NCBI RefSeq assembly: GCF_030815975.1
Contig: NZ_JAUSXL010000001.1
Location: 62,001 to 126,000, forward strand
Length of the DNA: 64,000 nt
DNA from: Variovorax paradoxus
GTDB lineage: Bacteria; Pseudomonadota; Gammaproteobacteria; Burkholderiales; Burkholderiaceae_C
Direction of reading: 5' to 3'
Every line of letters starts with the position of its first letter. The stretch's first letter is position 1. The notes beneath the pieces were generated by a model. The model was not told the DNA's origin and made no database searches. It saw only the letters and a program-made list of their open reading frames with translations. A program made the translations under genes and the position numbers. This document shows, one piece after another, positions 34,367-43,366 of the stretch.

Positions 34367-35575
34367 GTGACGCCCTCCCGCATTGCCGCCCGCGTGCGGC
34401 GCATCAAGCCCTCGCCCAGCACCTCGGCCGCCGACCGCGCCAACGAGCTGCGCCGCCAGGGCAAGTCGATCGTGAACCTGGTGGTGGGCGAGCCCGACTT
34501 CGACACGCCGGCCCACATCCGGCAAGCTGCCGCCGCCGCCATCGAGAAAGGCGCGACGCGCTACACCCTGATGGCCGGCACGGTGGAGCTGCGCCAGGCC
34601 ATCGCCGCCAAGCTCGAGCGCGAGAACGGCCTGCACTACGCGATGAACGAGATCATCGCCACCAGCGGCGCCAAGAGCGCGATCTACAACGCCTTCGCCG
34701 TCACGCTGGAGCCGGGCGACGAAGTCATCGTTCCCGCACCCTACTGGGTGTCGTACCCCGACATGGTGCTGGCCTGCGAAGGCACGCCGGTCACCGTGGC
34801 CTGCCCCGAGAGCGACGGCTTCAAGCTGACGCCCGCGCAGCTGGAGGCCGCGATCACGCCGCGCACGCGCTGGCTGCTGATCAACTCGCCGAGCAACCCG
34901 ACCGGCGCGAGCTACACCGCCGACGAATACCGCGCGCTGGCCGAGGTGCTGCAGCGCCATCCGCAGGTGATGGTGATGACCGACGACATCTACGAGCACA
35001 TCCGCTTCGACGGCCAGCCGACGCCGCACCTGCTCGCGGTGGCGCCCGCGCTGCGCGAGCGCACGCTGGTGGTCAACGGCGTCTCCAAGACCTATGCGAT
35101 GACGGGTTGGCGCATCGGCTATGCAGCCGGTCCGGCCGACCTGGTCCAGGCGATGGACACGCTGCTGTCGCAGTCCGCCGGCAACTGCTGCTCGGTGAGC
35201 CAGGCGGCCGCTGCGGCGGCGATGAACGGCGACCAGAGCTTCGTGGCCGAGAGCGTGGCCGTCTACAAGCAGCGCCGCGACCGCACCCTGGCGCTCGTCA
35301 ACGACATCTCCGGCCTGAGGTGCACTCCGCCGCCCGGCGCCTTCTACCTCTACATCCACTGCGGCGGCCTGATCGGCAAGACCACGCCAGAGGGCAAGCG
35401 GCTGGACGAAGACGGCGACGTGGTGATGTACCTGCTCGAAAGCGAAGGCGTGGCCGTGGTCGCGGGCACCGCCTACGGGCTGTCGCCGTACTTTCGTCTC
35501 TCCATCGCCACCGCCATCAAGACGCTGGAAGAAGGCTGCATGCGCATCGCGCGGGCCGTGGCCGCCCTGCGCTGA
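34367..35575 (+). CDS. Pyridoxal-phosphate aminotransferase (class I, aspartate-type)
   Basis: 402 residues of the fold-type I aspartate aminotransferase family. PLP Lys in VNGVSKTYAMTGWRIGY; substrate and cofactor contacts in NSPSNPTGA and TDDIYEHIRFDG; C-terminal Arg in PYFRLSIA binds the substrate carboxylate. GTG start at 34367 preceded by CAGGA. First gene of an operon with the RraA-like protein, under operator copy c. Likely to move the amino group of the imported amino acid or its product. Confidence 0.9.
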   Translation: MTPSRIAARVRRIKPSPSTSAADRANELRRQGKSIVNLVVGEPDFDTPAHIRQAAAAAIEKGATRYTLMAGTVELRQAIAAKLERENGLHYAMNEIIATSGAKSAIYNAFAVTLEPGDEVIVPAPYWVSYPDMVLACEGTPVTVACPESDGFKLTPAQLEAAITPRTRWLLINSPSNPTGASYTADEYRALAEVLQRHPQVMVMTDDIYEHIRFDGQPTPHLLAVAPALRERTLVVNGVSKTYAMTGWRIGYAAGPADLVQAMDTLLSQSAGNCCSVSQAAAAAAMNGDQSFVAESVAVYKQRRDRTLALVNDISGLRCTPPPGAFYLYIHCGGLIGKTTPEGKRLDEDGDVVMYLLESEGVAVVAGTAYGLSPYFRLSIATAIKTLEEGCMRIARAVAALR

Positions 35576-35601
35576 CGCGCTTCCGACTCATCGAGGAAAC
35601 C

Positions 35602-36273
35602 ATGCCCTACAAAGCCATCCGCAAGAATCCTTCGGCCGCACCGGTCGCCCCCAAGATCCTCGCCGCGCTGCGGGAGATTCCTGTTGCGGCGCTGAGCGAC
35701 AACATGCACCGCAACATCGGCAGCACCGGCCTGCATCCCTACCACCGCCCAGCCACCCGGACCATGGCGGGCACGGCCGTCACGGCACGCTCGCGCGGAG
35801 GCGACAACCTCACGTATCTGCGCGCCCTGGAGTTCTGCCGGCCCGGCGACGTGCTGGTGATCGATGCCGGCGGCGACCTCAACAACGCGGTGGTGGGCGG
35901 CATCCTCTCGTTCTACGCCGCGCATATCGGAACCGTGGGCGTGGTGATCGACGGCGCGATCCGCGACGTGGCCGAGATCCGGGCACGCGAGTTCCCGGTC
36001 TACGCGCGCGGCGTCACCCACCGCGGTCCCTACAAGGACGGCCCTGGCGAGATCAACGTGCCGGTGTCCGTCGGCGGGATGGTCGTCAATCCCGGCGACA
36101 TCGTGGTCGGCGACCAGGACGGGCTGATGGCGTTTGCGCCGGACGAGGCCGAGCTGCTGATCGAGAAGGCGCGCGCGCACCTGGCGACGGAAGCAGAGAC
36201 CATCCGCGCCATGAAGGAAGGCCGCTGGGACCGCGCCTTCATCGACGTGCTCGAGGCGCGCTGCGCCAACTGA
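35602..36273 (+). CDS. RraA-like / HMG-aldolase-type protein
   Basis: 223 residues of the RraA fold, shared by RNase E inhibitors and divalent-metal 4-hydroxy-4-methyl-2-oxoglutarate aldolases. The enzyme-type Gly-rich and Arg-Asp residues are present: GDVLVIDAGGDLNNAVVGG and GVVIDGAIRDVAEI. The catabolic context favours an aldolase or decarboxylase over RNase control. GAGGAAA precedes the ATG; it is 26 bases after the aminotransferase. Confidence 0.85.
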   Translation: MPYKAIRKNPSAAPVAPKILAALREIPVAALSDNMHRNIGSTGLHPYHRPATRTMAGTAVTARSRGGDNLTYLRALEFCRPGDVLVIDAGGDLNNAVVGGILSFYAAHIGTVGVVIDGAIRDVAEIRAREFPVYARGVTHRGPYKDGPGEINVPVSVGGMVVNPGDIVVGDQDGLMAFAPDEAELLIEKARAHLATEAETIRAMKEGRWDRAFIDVLEARCAN

Positions 36274-36346
36274 ATCACGCGTGCCGCCAGATGGTTCTGA
36301 TGTTTCGGTAGGTTGTTCGGCGGGGGCGGCGAAGCATCGCTTCCTT

Positions 36347-36413
36347 CCATAGGTTCAACCTATGGATCGATCGGGATTTCGCATTTTTCAACGCGAGCGC
36401 GCATTCCCAGAAT
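36347..36413 (+). promoter_or_regulatory. LysR-type operator and promoter upstream of the CocE-type gene (copy d)
   Basis: A perfect palindrome CCATAGGTTCAACCTATGG (36347-36365) is the ATA-N9-TAT box here. ATTTCG follows at exactly the position of ATTCCG in copies a-c; the -35 is weak (TTTTTC), then an 18-bp spacer and CAGAAT as -10. About 60 bp before the hydrolase start. The core promoter is poorer than in the other copies, so dependence on the activator may be stronger. Confidence 0.55.
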
Positions 36414-36471
36414 GACAGGACGGTGACAACGCCGTCTCTCTCCATATGTCTTCAGGAAAGTACCTCGCCTC

Positions 36472-38310
36472 ATGTCGGACCGCGATAGCACGCCAGGCGC
36501 CTGGCACCTGACGCCCAGCGCCTACCTCGCCGGCCGCAAGGCCGCCTTCGGCCTGCCCGGGCGGCCGGCGTCGCTCTACGTCACGATGCGCGACGGCTGC
36601 CGCATCGCGCTCGACTACTACCTGCCCCAGGCCCGCGATGGCGCGCAGCCGCCCGCCCGCCTGCCCACCATCGTCATCTTCACGCCTTACTACCGGCGCT
36701 TCGTGACCATCGACCCCACGGTGGAGGCCAGCCCCAACTGCGGCCGCTACCGCGATTTCTTCGTGCCGCATGGCTACGCCGTGGTGGTGGTGGACGTGCG
36801 GGGCACCGGCGCGAGCTTTGGCACGCGCGACGCATTGCGCTCGCCGAAGGAGCGCGATGACTACGGCGAGATCGCCGAGTGGATCGTGCAGCAACCGTGG
36901 AGCGACGGGCGCATTGGCTCGACCGGCATTTCGTACCTGGGCGCGGCGGCGGTGTTCCTCGCCAGCACGCGGCACCCCGCGGTCAAGGCCATCGCACCGC
37001 TGTTCGCCGTCACCGACATCTACACCGACCAGCTCTACGTGGGCGGCGTGCTCTCCACCATCTGGACCGGTCGCTACGACGAACTCATGGTCGCGCTCGA
37101 CCAGGACGACCGCCCCGCTCTTGCCAAGTTCGCGTACTACGGCAATCCGCTGTTCGCGGGGCCGCAGCCGGTGGACGCCGATGCCGATGGCCACCTGCTG
37201 GCCCAGGCCCTGCACCAGCACCGCAGCAACTGCCGGCTGAACGACATGGCCCGCGAGCTCCCGTTCCAGCACGATGGAACGCTGCATGACCCCGCATTGA
37301 CGCTCGACGTTTGCAGCCCCGGCCACTATGCACGGCAGATCCCCGAGGACGTGGCGATCTACTCCATCTCGGGTTGGTACGACGGTGCCGGCTACAGCAA
37401 CTCGGCGATCACGCGCTTCCTGACACTGCCCAGGCACCAGCACCGCCTGCTGCTCGGCCCCTGGGACCACGGCGCCCGCAGCAACGTCTCACCCTGGCGC
37501 GAGCAAACCGGCTCGGACTTTCCGCTGCTGGCCGAAGTGCTGCGCTTCTTCGATCACCACCTGCGCGGCATCGACACCGGCCTGGACAAGGAGCAGCCGG
37601 TGCACTACTTCACCATTCACGACGAGAAGTGGCAGGCCGCCGATGCATGGCCGCCAGTCGCGGGAACCCGCCGCGTCCATCCCGATGCGGATGGCGTCCT
37701 GGCGCTGCACGCCCCGGCCACCCCGGGCCGCGATACCTACCAGGTCGACTTCTCCGTATCGACCGGCCGCCAGACGCGTTTGGAACGGCTGGGCGCCGTC
37801 GGCATCGAGCACTACTACCCCGACTGGACCGAGCGCCAGGCGCAGTACCTGCACTACACCAGCGCACCGCTGGCCGCGCCCGCCGAACTGACCGGCCACG
37901 TGAGCGCGAGCCTGCTGCTCGCATCGTCGGAGACCGACGCGGCCGTCTACGTCTATCTGAGCGAGGTGCTGGCCGACGGCAGCTGCCGCTACGTCACCGA
38001 AGGCCTGCTGCGGGCGCTGCACCGCGAGGGCTTGTCGCAATCGCCGGACTACGTGGCGAGCTGGCCCGTGAACACCTGTGACCGTGCCTCGGCCCGCCTG
38101 CTCGTGCCCCACGAGCCCGCGCGCCTGAACTTCGCGCTGCTGCCGGTGTCCTGGACCTTTGCCGCGGGCAGCCGCATCCGGCTGTCCATCGGCGGCAGCG
38201 ACGAAGGCCACGGCCCGCAGGTGCCGCACGGGCGGCCGCCGCGGCTGGAGATTCTTCGCGGCGCCGACGCCAGCTGGTTCGATCTTCCGCTGCGCAGCGC
38301 GCTGAAGTAG
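36472..38310 (+). CDS. CocE/NonD-family hydrolase
   Basis: 612 residues. Alpha/beta-hydrolase domain with nucleophile in GSTGISYLG, Asp in SGWYDGAG and His in GPWDHGARS, plus a C-terminal jelly-roll domain (residues 400-610), as in cocaine esterase and Xaa-Pro dipeptidyl-peptidase relatives. It cleaves esters or amides; substrate unknown. First gene behind operator copy d and probably cotranscribed with the two receptor genes. No signal peptide, so it acts on imported material. Confidence 0.9.
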   Translation: MSDRDSTPGAWHLTPSAYLAGRKAAFGLPGRPASLYVTMRDGCRIALDYYLPQARDGAQPPARLPTIVIFTPYYRRFVTIDPTVEASPNCGRYRDFFVPHGYAVVVVDVRGTGASFGTRDALRSPKERDDYGEIAEWIVQQPWSDGRIGSTGISYLGAAAVFLASTRHPAVKAIAPLFAVTDIYTDQLYVGGVLSTIWTGRYDELMVALDQDDRPALAKFAYYGNPLFAGPQPVDADADGHLLAQALHQHRSNCRLNDMARELPFQHDGTLHDPALTLDVCSPGHYARQIPEDVAIYSISGWYDGAGYSNSAITRFLTLPRHQHRLLLGPWDHGARSNVSPWREQTGSDFPLLAEVLRFFDHHLRGIDTGLDKEQPVHYFTIHDEKWQAADAWPPVAGTRRVHPDADGVLALHAPATPGRDTYQVDFSVSTGRQTRLERLGAVGIEHYYPDWTERQAQYLHYTSAPLAAPAELTGHVSASLLLASSETDAAVYVYLSEVLADGSCRYVTEGLLRALHREGLSQSPDYVASWPVNTCDRASARLLVPHEPARLNFALLPVSWTFAAGSRIRLSIGGSDEGHGPQVPHGRPPRLEILRGADASWFDLPLRSALK

Positions 38311-38355
38311 CACTGTTCTTCCCTTTTCTTCGACATACCAAGAGAGAGGCACGCC

Positions 38356-39351
38356 ATGGCCCACGACATCACCCGCCGCTCGTTCGTTCCCATGCTGGCA
38401 CTGGCCGGCACGGCGCTCCTGTCCGTGCCCGTCGCAGCCCTGGCCCAATCGCCCTGGCCCGCGCGGCCGGTCAAGCTCGTGGTGCCGCAGGGGGCGGGAT
38501 CGGGCTCGGACGTGATCGCGCGCCTGCTCAGCGACCGGCTCGCCCAGCAGTTGGGCCAGGCCGTGGTGGTGGAGAACAATCCGGCGGCCAACGGCCTGGT
38601 GGCCCTGGGCGCCGTGGCCAAGGCGCCCGCCGACGGCTACACGCTGGTGCTTGCGGGCGTGTCGCAGATCGCCTTCAACCCGGCCCTGTACAAGAGCCTG
38701 CCCTACGACCCGCTGAAGGACTTCACTTTTCTTGCGCCGGTTGCCGACACCCCCTTCGTGCTGGTGACGAGCAACAGGAGCGGCATCAAGACCTTCGCGC
38801 AGTTCCTCGAACAGGCGAAAGCGAAGAACGGCGAACTGACCTTCGGCAGCGCCGGCATCGGCAACTCCACGCACATCGCGATGGAGCTGATCGCGGCCAC
38901 CGCAGGGGTCAAGCTGATGCACGTGCCCTACAAGGGATCGGCCGCGGCGCTCACGGCCGTGCTGGCGGGCGAGGTCGACGCCATGGTGAGCGTGGTCGGA
39001 GCGGCCCTGCCGCAGGTGCAGTCGGGCAAGGTGCAGGCGGTGGCGGTGCTCGGCGCCAGCCGCGTGCCGCAGTGGCCCCAGGTGCCGACGGTGAAGGAAG
39101 CGGGGCTGAACGTGCCGCCGATGCCCGGCTGGTACGCCATTGCCGGCCCGGCGCGCCTGGACCCGAAGATCGTTGCCACCTTCAACGCCGCGCTGCAGAA
39201 GGTGATGGCGGACCCCGCCGTCAAGGCCCGGTTGGCCGAACTCTCGCTGCCGGCCATGAGCGGCGGCGAAGCGGAGATCCGCCGCCGCGCCATCGACGAC
39301 CAGGCTTTCTGGGGCGCCTTCATCACCAAGAACAACATCCGCGTCGAGTAG
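38356..39351 (+). CDS. Bug/TctC-family periplasmic receptor
   Basis: 331 residues with a signal peptide (a Tat-compatible RRSFVPML start, cleavage near ALAQ). Bug-family core: PVKLVVPQGAGSGSDVIARLL, VVVENNPAANGLVALG, ADGYTLVLAG and YKGSAAALTAVLAGEVDAMV. Ligands of the family are carboxylates and similar small molecules. 45 bases after the hydrolase. No TTT membrane genes adjoin it; tctBA lies 17 kb away in this window. Confidence 0.9.
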   Translation: MAHDITRRSFVPMLALAGTALLSVPVAALAQSPWPARPVKLVVPQGAGSGSDVIARLLSDRLAQQLGQAVVVENNPAANGLVALGAVAKAPADGYTLVLAGVSQIAFNPALYKSLPYDPLKDFTFLAPVADTPFVLVTSNRSGIKTFAQFLEQAKAKNGELTFGSAGIGNSTHIAMELIAATAGVKLMHVPYKGSAAALTAVLAGEVDAMVSVVGAALPQVQSGKVQAVAVLGASRVPQWPQVPTVKEAGLNVPPMPGWYAIAGPARLDPKIVATFNAALQKVMADPAVKARLAELSLPAMSGGEAEIRRRAIDDQAFWGAFITKNNIRVE

Positions 39352-39360
39352 GAGAAGCTT

Positions 39361-40344
39361 GTGGACAGACGAAGCGCCCTCCTCTGCACCGTTGCTTTGC
39401 TGGGCTGCTGGGGCACCGCGGCCAACGCACAGGACACCTATCCCCATCGCCCGGTCAAGCTGATCGTGCCCTTCTCCGCGGGCGGTTCCACCGACCTGGT
39501 GGCGCGCCAGCTCGCACAGGAGATGACCGTGCGGACCGGACAGCCCTTCGTGGTCGACAACAAGCCCGGCGCGGGCAGCACCATCGGCGCCGACTTCGTC
39601 GCCAAGGCGCCGGCGGACGGCTACACGCTGCTGCTGGGCACGATCAGCTCGCATGCGACGGCGGTGGGCCTGTATCCGAAGCTGCCGTACGACCCGCTGA
39701 AGGACTTCGCGCCCATCACCGAGATCACCGCCATCCCGAACGTGATCGTCACCAGTCCGCAGAACCCCCGGCTGGCCAACGTGCGCTCGCTCGCGGACCT
39801 GGTTGCGGCGGCAAAGAAGGCGCCCGCACTGACCTACGCGTCGAGCGGCTCGGGCAGTTCCAATCACCTGGCGACCGAGTCGTTCAAGTCGGCCGCGGGC
39901 ATTGCGCTGAACCACATCCCCTACAAAGGCTCGGGCCCTGCGCTCACCGACGTCAGCGCCGGCCACGTGGACCTGATGCTCGATGTGGTGCTGACCTCGC
40001 TGCCTCACATCAAGGCGGGCCGCCTCAGGGCGCTGGGCATCACGAGCCTGCGGCGCTCGCCGCTGCTGCCCGACGTGCCGACCGTCGCGGAGCAAGGCTA
40101 CCCCGGCTTCGAGGTGCTGGGCTGGTATGGCCTGTTCGCGCCGGCCGGCACGCCGCCGGCCGTGCTCGAACGGCTGGGCCGGGATTTCACTGCCGTGCTG
40201 CGCAGCGACAGGATGCGCGCGACGCTGGAGTCGCAGGGTGGATCGGCCATTGCAAGCACGCCGGCCGAATTCGGCGCGCTGATCCGCACCGAGATTGCGC
40301 GGTGGAAGAAGGTGGTCGAGCAATCCGGCGCCAAGCCCGATTGA
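39361..40344 (+). CDS. Bug/TctC-family periplasmic receptor
   Basis: 327 residues, GTG start at 39361 with GGAG upstream, 9 bases after the previous Bug gene. Signal peptide residues 1-23 (WGTAANAQ). Core motifs VKLIVPFSAGGSTDLVARQL, VVDNKPGAGSTIGADFVAKAPADGYTLLLG and YKGSGPALTDVSAGHVDLM. Two Bug paralogues in tandem suggest two related ligands or a duplication. Confidence 0.9.
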   Translation: MDRRSALLCTVALLGCWGTAANAQDTYPHRPVKLIVPFSAGGSTDLVARQLAQEMTVRTGQPFVVDNKPGAGSTIGADFVAKAPADGYTLLLGTISSHATAVGLYPKLPYDPLKDFAPITEITAIPNVIVTSPQNPRLANVRSLADLVAAAKKAPALTYASSGSGSSNHLATESFKSAAGIALNHIPYKGSGPALTDVSAGHVDLMLDVVLTSLPHIKAGRLRALGITSLRRSPLLPDVPTVAEQGYPGFEVLGWYGLFAPAGTPPAVLERLGRDFTAVLRSDRMRATLESQGGSAIASTPAEFGALIRTEIARWKKVVEQSGAKPD

Positions 40345-40352
40345 CTGCATCC

Positions 40353-40886
40353 ATGCTTGATCCCCTCATGCAGGCTGCCGAGCGCGCCGAACGCGAACTG
40401 GGCTTGGTGGCGCTGCCCGCTGTGCTGGCGGCGCAGCGCGCGGACGATCCGGCGCTGGCGCTGTTCCAGGCGCTGGATGCCGGCCTGGCGCGCGCACCGG
40501 GCCACCTGTTGCTGACGGTGCTCGTCTACCACCGCGAACTCGGCGAATCGCAGCGTGCCTACAGCAGCCGGCCCTTGGAATACCCCATCGGCGGCCGCAA
40601 GACCCTGGGCCAGGCGCCGCGCATGCGCCATGTGCTGGCCTCTGGCGAGCCATTCATCGGCCGCAGCCGCCAGGACATCGTCGACAACTACGCCGACCAC
40701 GCCACGCTGCTGGCGATGGGCTGCGAGAGCATCGTCAACATGCCGGTGCGCTGGGGCGCGCAGGTGCTGGGCACCGTCAATCTGCTGCACGCGCGGGGCC
40801 GCTACGCCGAGGCCGACCTGCCGCGGATTGCCGCCTGGGCGCAGCTGTCGGCGCCGGCTTTCCTGGCGACGCTTCTGCATCGCTGA
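40353..40886 (+). CDS. GAF-domain protein
   Basis: 177 residues forming one GAF-like domain: YPIGGRKTLGQAPRMRHVLASGEPFIG, then LLAMGCESIVNMPVRWGAQVLGTVNLLHARGRY. GAF domains bind small ligands; no catalytic Cys pair of free-Met sulfoxide reductase is seen. It is 8 bases after the second Bug gene and likely part of the same operon. Its last 110 bases overlap the end of the convergent LysR gene. Confidence 0.8.
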   Translation: MLDPLMQAAERAERELGLVALPAVLAAQRADDPALALFQALDAGLARAPGHLLLTVLVYHRELGESQRAYSSRPLEYPIGGRKTLGQAPRMRHVLASGEPFIGRSRQDIVDNYADHATLLAMGCESIVNMPVRWGAQVLGTVNLLHARGRYAEADLPRIAAWAQLSAPAFLATLLHR

Positions 40887-41802
40887 ACAGCCGCACGCCC
40901 TTCCAGCGCTTGCTTGCGATCTCCTCCTCGATCACCCGCAGCAGCAGTTCGCGCACGCATTGCACGGCGGGGCTGCGCGCCGCCGAAACCGACAGGCTCA
41001 GCGACAGCTCGCGCAGCAGCGGCCGCCCCTTGATGGGCACGCCGCGCACGCGGCCGTGCTGCTGCGCCAGCGCAAACGCCGCGGTCGGCAGCACCGTGGC
41101 GCCCAGCCCGCGCTCGACGGCAAGGATCAGGATTTCCACCGCGCTGGTTTCGGCCACCAGGCGGAACTTCAGCTGGCGATCGCGCAGGAGCCGCTCGGTG
41201 GCCACGCGCACGGAGTTCGGGTGCGTGGGCAGCAGCAGCGGCAGCTTGGCGAAGGCCTCGATGCCGAAGGCGCGCGGTGCCGTCTGCGATGAAGCCACCA
41301 CCACGAACAACTCTTCCTCCAGGATCGGCTCGATGCGCAGGCGCGAATCGGCACGCGCATCCATCGTGATCGCCAGCGCCAGCCGGTCGGCCGCCACCTG
41401 CCCGGTCAAGTCTCCGCTGGAGGCCTCCACCAGTTCCAGTTCGATCAGTGGATAGCGCTGCTGCAGCCGCTCCAGCAGCGGCGCGGCCAGGATGCGCGAG
41501 GTGCTGGTCGGGAAGCCGATGGCCACCCGGCCGGATGGCGACTCGCTCTCCTGCCGGATGGCCGAGCGGGTGTCTTCGAACTGCCGCAGGATGGTCTTGG
41601 CGTGGCGATAGAGCAGTTCGCCGGTGGCCGTGGCCCGCGTGCCGTGGACGCTGCGCTCCAGCAAGCTCACGCCGAGCTCCGACTCCAGATTGGCCATGTG
41701 CTGGCTCAAGGAGGGCTGGGCGATGAAAAGCGCCTCCGCCGCGGTCGTGATGTTCTTGAGCTCGACGACCTTGACGAAATAGCGCAGCTGCCGGATGTCC
41801 AT
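40777..41802 (-). CDS. LysR-family regulator, Nac-like, with long C-terminal tail
   Basis: 341 residues. DNA-binding domain IRQLRYFVKVVELKNITTAAEALFIAQPSLSQHMANLES closely resembles that of the other Nac-like protein at 33.3-34.2 kb. The usual domain ends near residue 302; about 39 further residues, rich in Ala, Pro and Arg, are encoded antisense to the GAF gene's 3' end. The tail may reflect a lost stop codon. It may share operators with the other Nac-like regulator. Confidence 0.88.
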   Translation of the reverse strand: MDIRQLRYFVKVVELKNITTAAEALFIAQPSLSQHMANLESELGVSLLERSVHGTRATATGELLYRHAKTILRQFEDTRSAIRQESESPSGRVAIGFPTSTSRILAAPLLERLQQRYPLIELELVEASSGDLTGQVAADRLALAITMDARADSRLRIEPILEEELFVVVASSQTAPRAFGIEAFAKLPLLLPTHPNSVRVATERLLRDRQLKFRLVAETSAVEILILAVERGLGATVLPTAAFALAQQHGRVRGVPIKGRPLLRELSLSLSVSAARSPAVQCVRELLLRVIEEEIASKRWKGVRLFSDAEASPGKPAPTAAPRRQSAAGRPRRSGPARAAD

Positions 41803-41904
41803 GTGGAAGTATTGCGTGCAACAGAGCTGATTGTCGAAATCTCGAATCCTTTTTTGTCACGTTGCAGTTCCCCCGACGGTGCCTTCGTGCCATAAAGCCG
41901 CACA

Positions 41905-42921
41905 GTGAGAACTTCAAGACACCGATCCCTGCGCGCCGGCCTTGCCGCGGCTGCGGCGTTCGCCGCCCTGGCTGTTTTGAGCGGTATTGCCTACGAGCAG
42001 ATCGGCCGTTACCGCGCGGCGCGGGACTTCCCAGCGCCCGGAAAGATGGTCGACATCGGCGGGCGAAGGATCCAGCTGGACTGCCGGGGCGCCGGCTCAC
42101 CCACCGTCGTGTTCGAAGCGGGCCTGAGCGTCGATGGCTCGTTGAGCTGGACGGCCGTGCAGCCGAAGATCGCCGCGCACACGCGCGCATGCGCCTACAG
42201 CCGCGCGGGGGTGATGTGGAGCGATCCTTCGAACGCTCCTCCCGGCGCAGCGCAGGCGGCGCGCGACTTGCGCACCGCATTGGCCAACGCGGGCGAACGC
42301 GGCCCCTTCGTGCTGGTCGGGCAATCGCTCGGCGGGCTCTACAGCCTGGGCTTCATCCGGGACTTCGGCGCCGAGGTGGCGGGGCTGGTGCTGGTCGATC
42401 CGTCGCATCCGGAGCAGGTCAAGCGTGTCGCGAGCTTCATGACCGAATCGCGATCGATGCGCTCCCGCATCGGCGTGGCGCTTGCGCCGTTTGGCGTGCT
42501 GCGCGCGGCGGCCCCGGTGCTGCTGCCGCAGGCGCCGCATCGAAGCGCGCGCGAGATGCAGGCGATCCGCGCCTTTGCGCCCAAGTCGCTGCGCACGCAG
42601 CTCGCGGAAAGCGATGCGACCGACGCCTCGCTCGCCGAGGCCAAGGGTTTCCGCGACCTGGGCGAACGTCCGCTGGTGGTGCTGACCGCGATGGCGCCGT
42701 ACACCGCCGCGGAACTGCGCGGAATGAAGATCACGCCCGAGCAGGGGCTGCAGGTCCAGGCGCTCTGGAAACACATGCACGAGGAGATCGCGGCCTGGTC
42801 CTCGCGCGGCAGGCATCTGCTCGTGGCAGATGCCGGGCACGACATCCAGCTCGACCGGCCGCAGGTGGTGGTCGATGCGGTGCTGTCCGTTGTCGAAGCG
42901 GTTCGCGCCGATGGCCGCTGA
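41905..42921 (+). CDS. Alpha/beta hydrolase
   Basis: 338 residues. Residues 8-30 form an N-terminal hydrophobic segment (signal peptide or anchor). Nucleophile elbow LVGQSLGGLYS, oxyanion region GAGSPTVVFEAG, His in DAGHDIQLDRPQ near the end. GTG start at 41905, with a weak ribosome site. Divergent from the Nac-like lysR gene. Substrate unknown; an exported or membrane-anchored esterase or peroxidase-like hydrolase is likely. Confidence 0.82.
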   Translation: MRTSRHRSLRAGLAAAAAFAALAVLSGIAYEQIGRYRAARDFPAPGKMVDIGGRRIQLDCRGAGSPTVVFEAGLSVDGSLSWTAVQPKIAAHTRACAYSRAGVMWSDPSNAPPGAAQAARDLRTALANAGERGPFVLVGQSLGGLYSLGFIRDFGAEVAGLVLVDPSHPEQVKRVASFMTESRSMRSRIGVALAPFGVLRAAAPVLLPQAPHRSAREMQAIRAFAPKSLRTQLAESDATDASLAEAKGFRDLGERPLVVLTAMAPYTAAELRGMKITPEQGLQVQALWKHMHEEIAAWSSRGRHLLVADAGHDIQLDRPQVVVDAVLSVVEAVRADGR

Positions 42922-43030
42922 CGTCGATCAGATCAGGCCCGCCGCCAGCACAACGCTGACGCGCTGACCAGGCAGAGCGCGACGAACACGGCAGGACGCA
43001 AAGACTGCCGCGAAAACGCACGGGCATGCC

Positions 43031-43144
43031 ATGGTGTTTCTCGGCGGCATCGGCGTGCTGATCGACAACGTCACGATGGGAATCGGCATCGGGTTGGCGC
43101 TGGCCATTGCCTTTTCGCTGGCCTGCGGCAAGAAGGACGACTGA
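43031..43144 (+). CDS. Possible small membrane peptide
   Basis: 37 codons from an ATG without a clear ribosome site, encoding one Gly-rich transmembrane helix (MGIGIGLALAIAFSLACG) with a KKDD tail. The GIGxG spacing matches small glycine-zipper proteins of this group, but it might also be the remnant of a longer gene because the upstream 60 codons of the frame have no initiator. Confidence 0.3.
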   Translation: MVFLGGIGVLIDNVTMGIGIGLALAIAFSLACGKKDD

Positions 43145-43156
43145 CGGCCAGTGCGC

Positions 43157-43366
43157 CTAGACCGCCGGCTGGACGAAGGGCCCGGCCTTCTCCAGAAAGA
43201 CCTTGTGCCTCGCGTCGAGCTCTTCGATGTCTCTTTGCAGCTCGGCCTTGTCGTACGGCTCGCCGGCGGCAATGGCCGTCATCCAGCGGTCGAACTTGTC
43301 GCGCTCCGAACGCCACGCGTCGTACGCGACCCGGAGTTCGTCCCATTGAATGGTCATGTTAGGCAT
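43157..43366 (-). CDS. Hypothetical protein, charged and helical
   Basis: 69 residues (57-60 if a later ATG is used), almost all helix-forming: WDELRVAYDAWRSERDKFDRWM and KAELQRDIEELDARHKVFLEK. Its start overlaps the DJ-1-type gene by 8 bases, so the two are probably translated together. No recognised family. Confidence 0.65.
   Translation of the reverse strand: MPNMTIQWDELRVAYDAWRSERDKFDRWMTAIAAGEPYDKAELQRDIEELDARHKVFLEKAGPFVQPAV

Noticed and set aside
37489..40350. 953-codon minus-strand frame antisense to the CocE and Bug genes
   Set aside because: Very long only because of high GC and codon bias on the other strand; composition is His/Arg/Gly-rich and matches no family.
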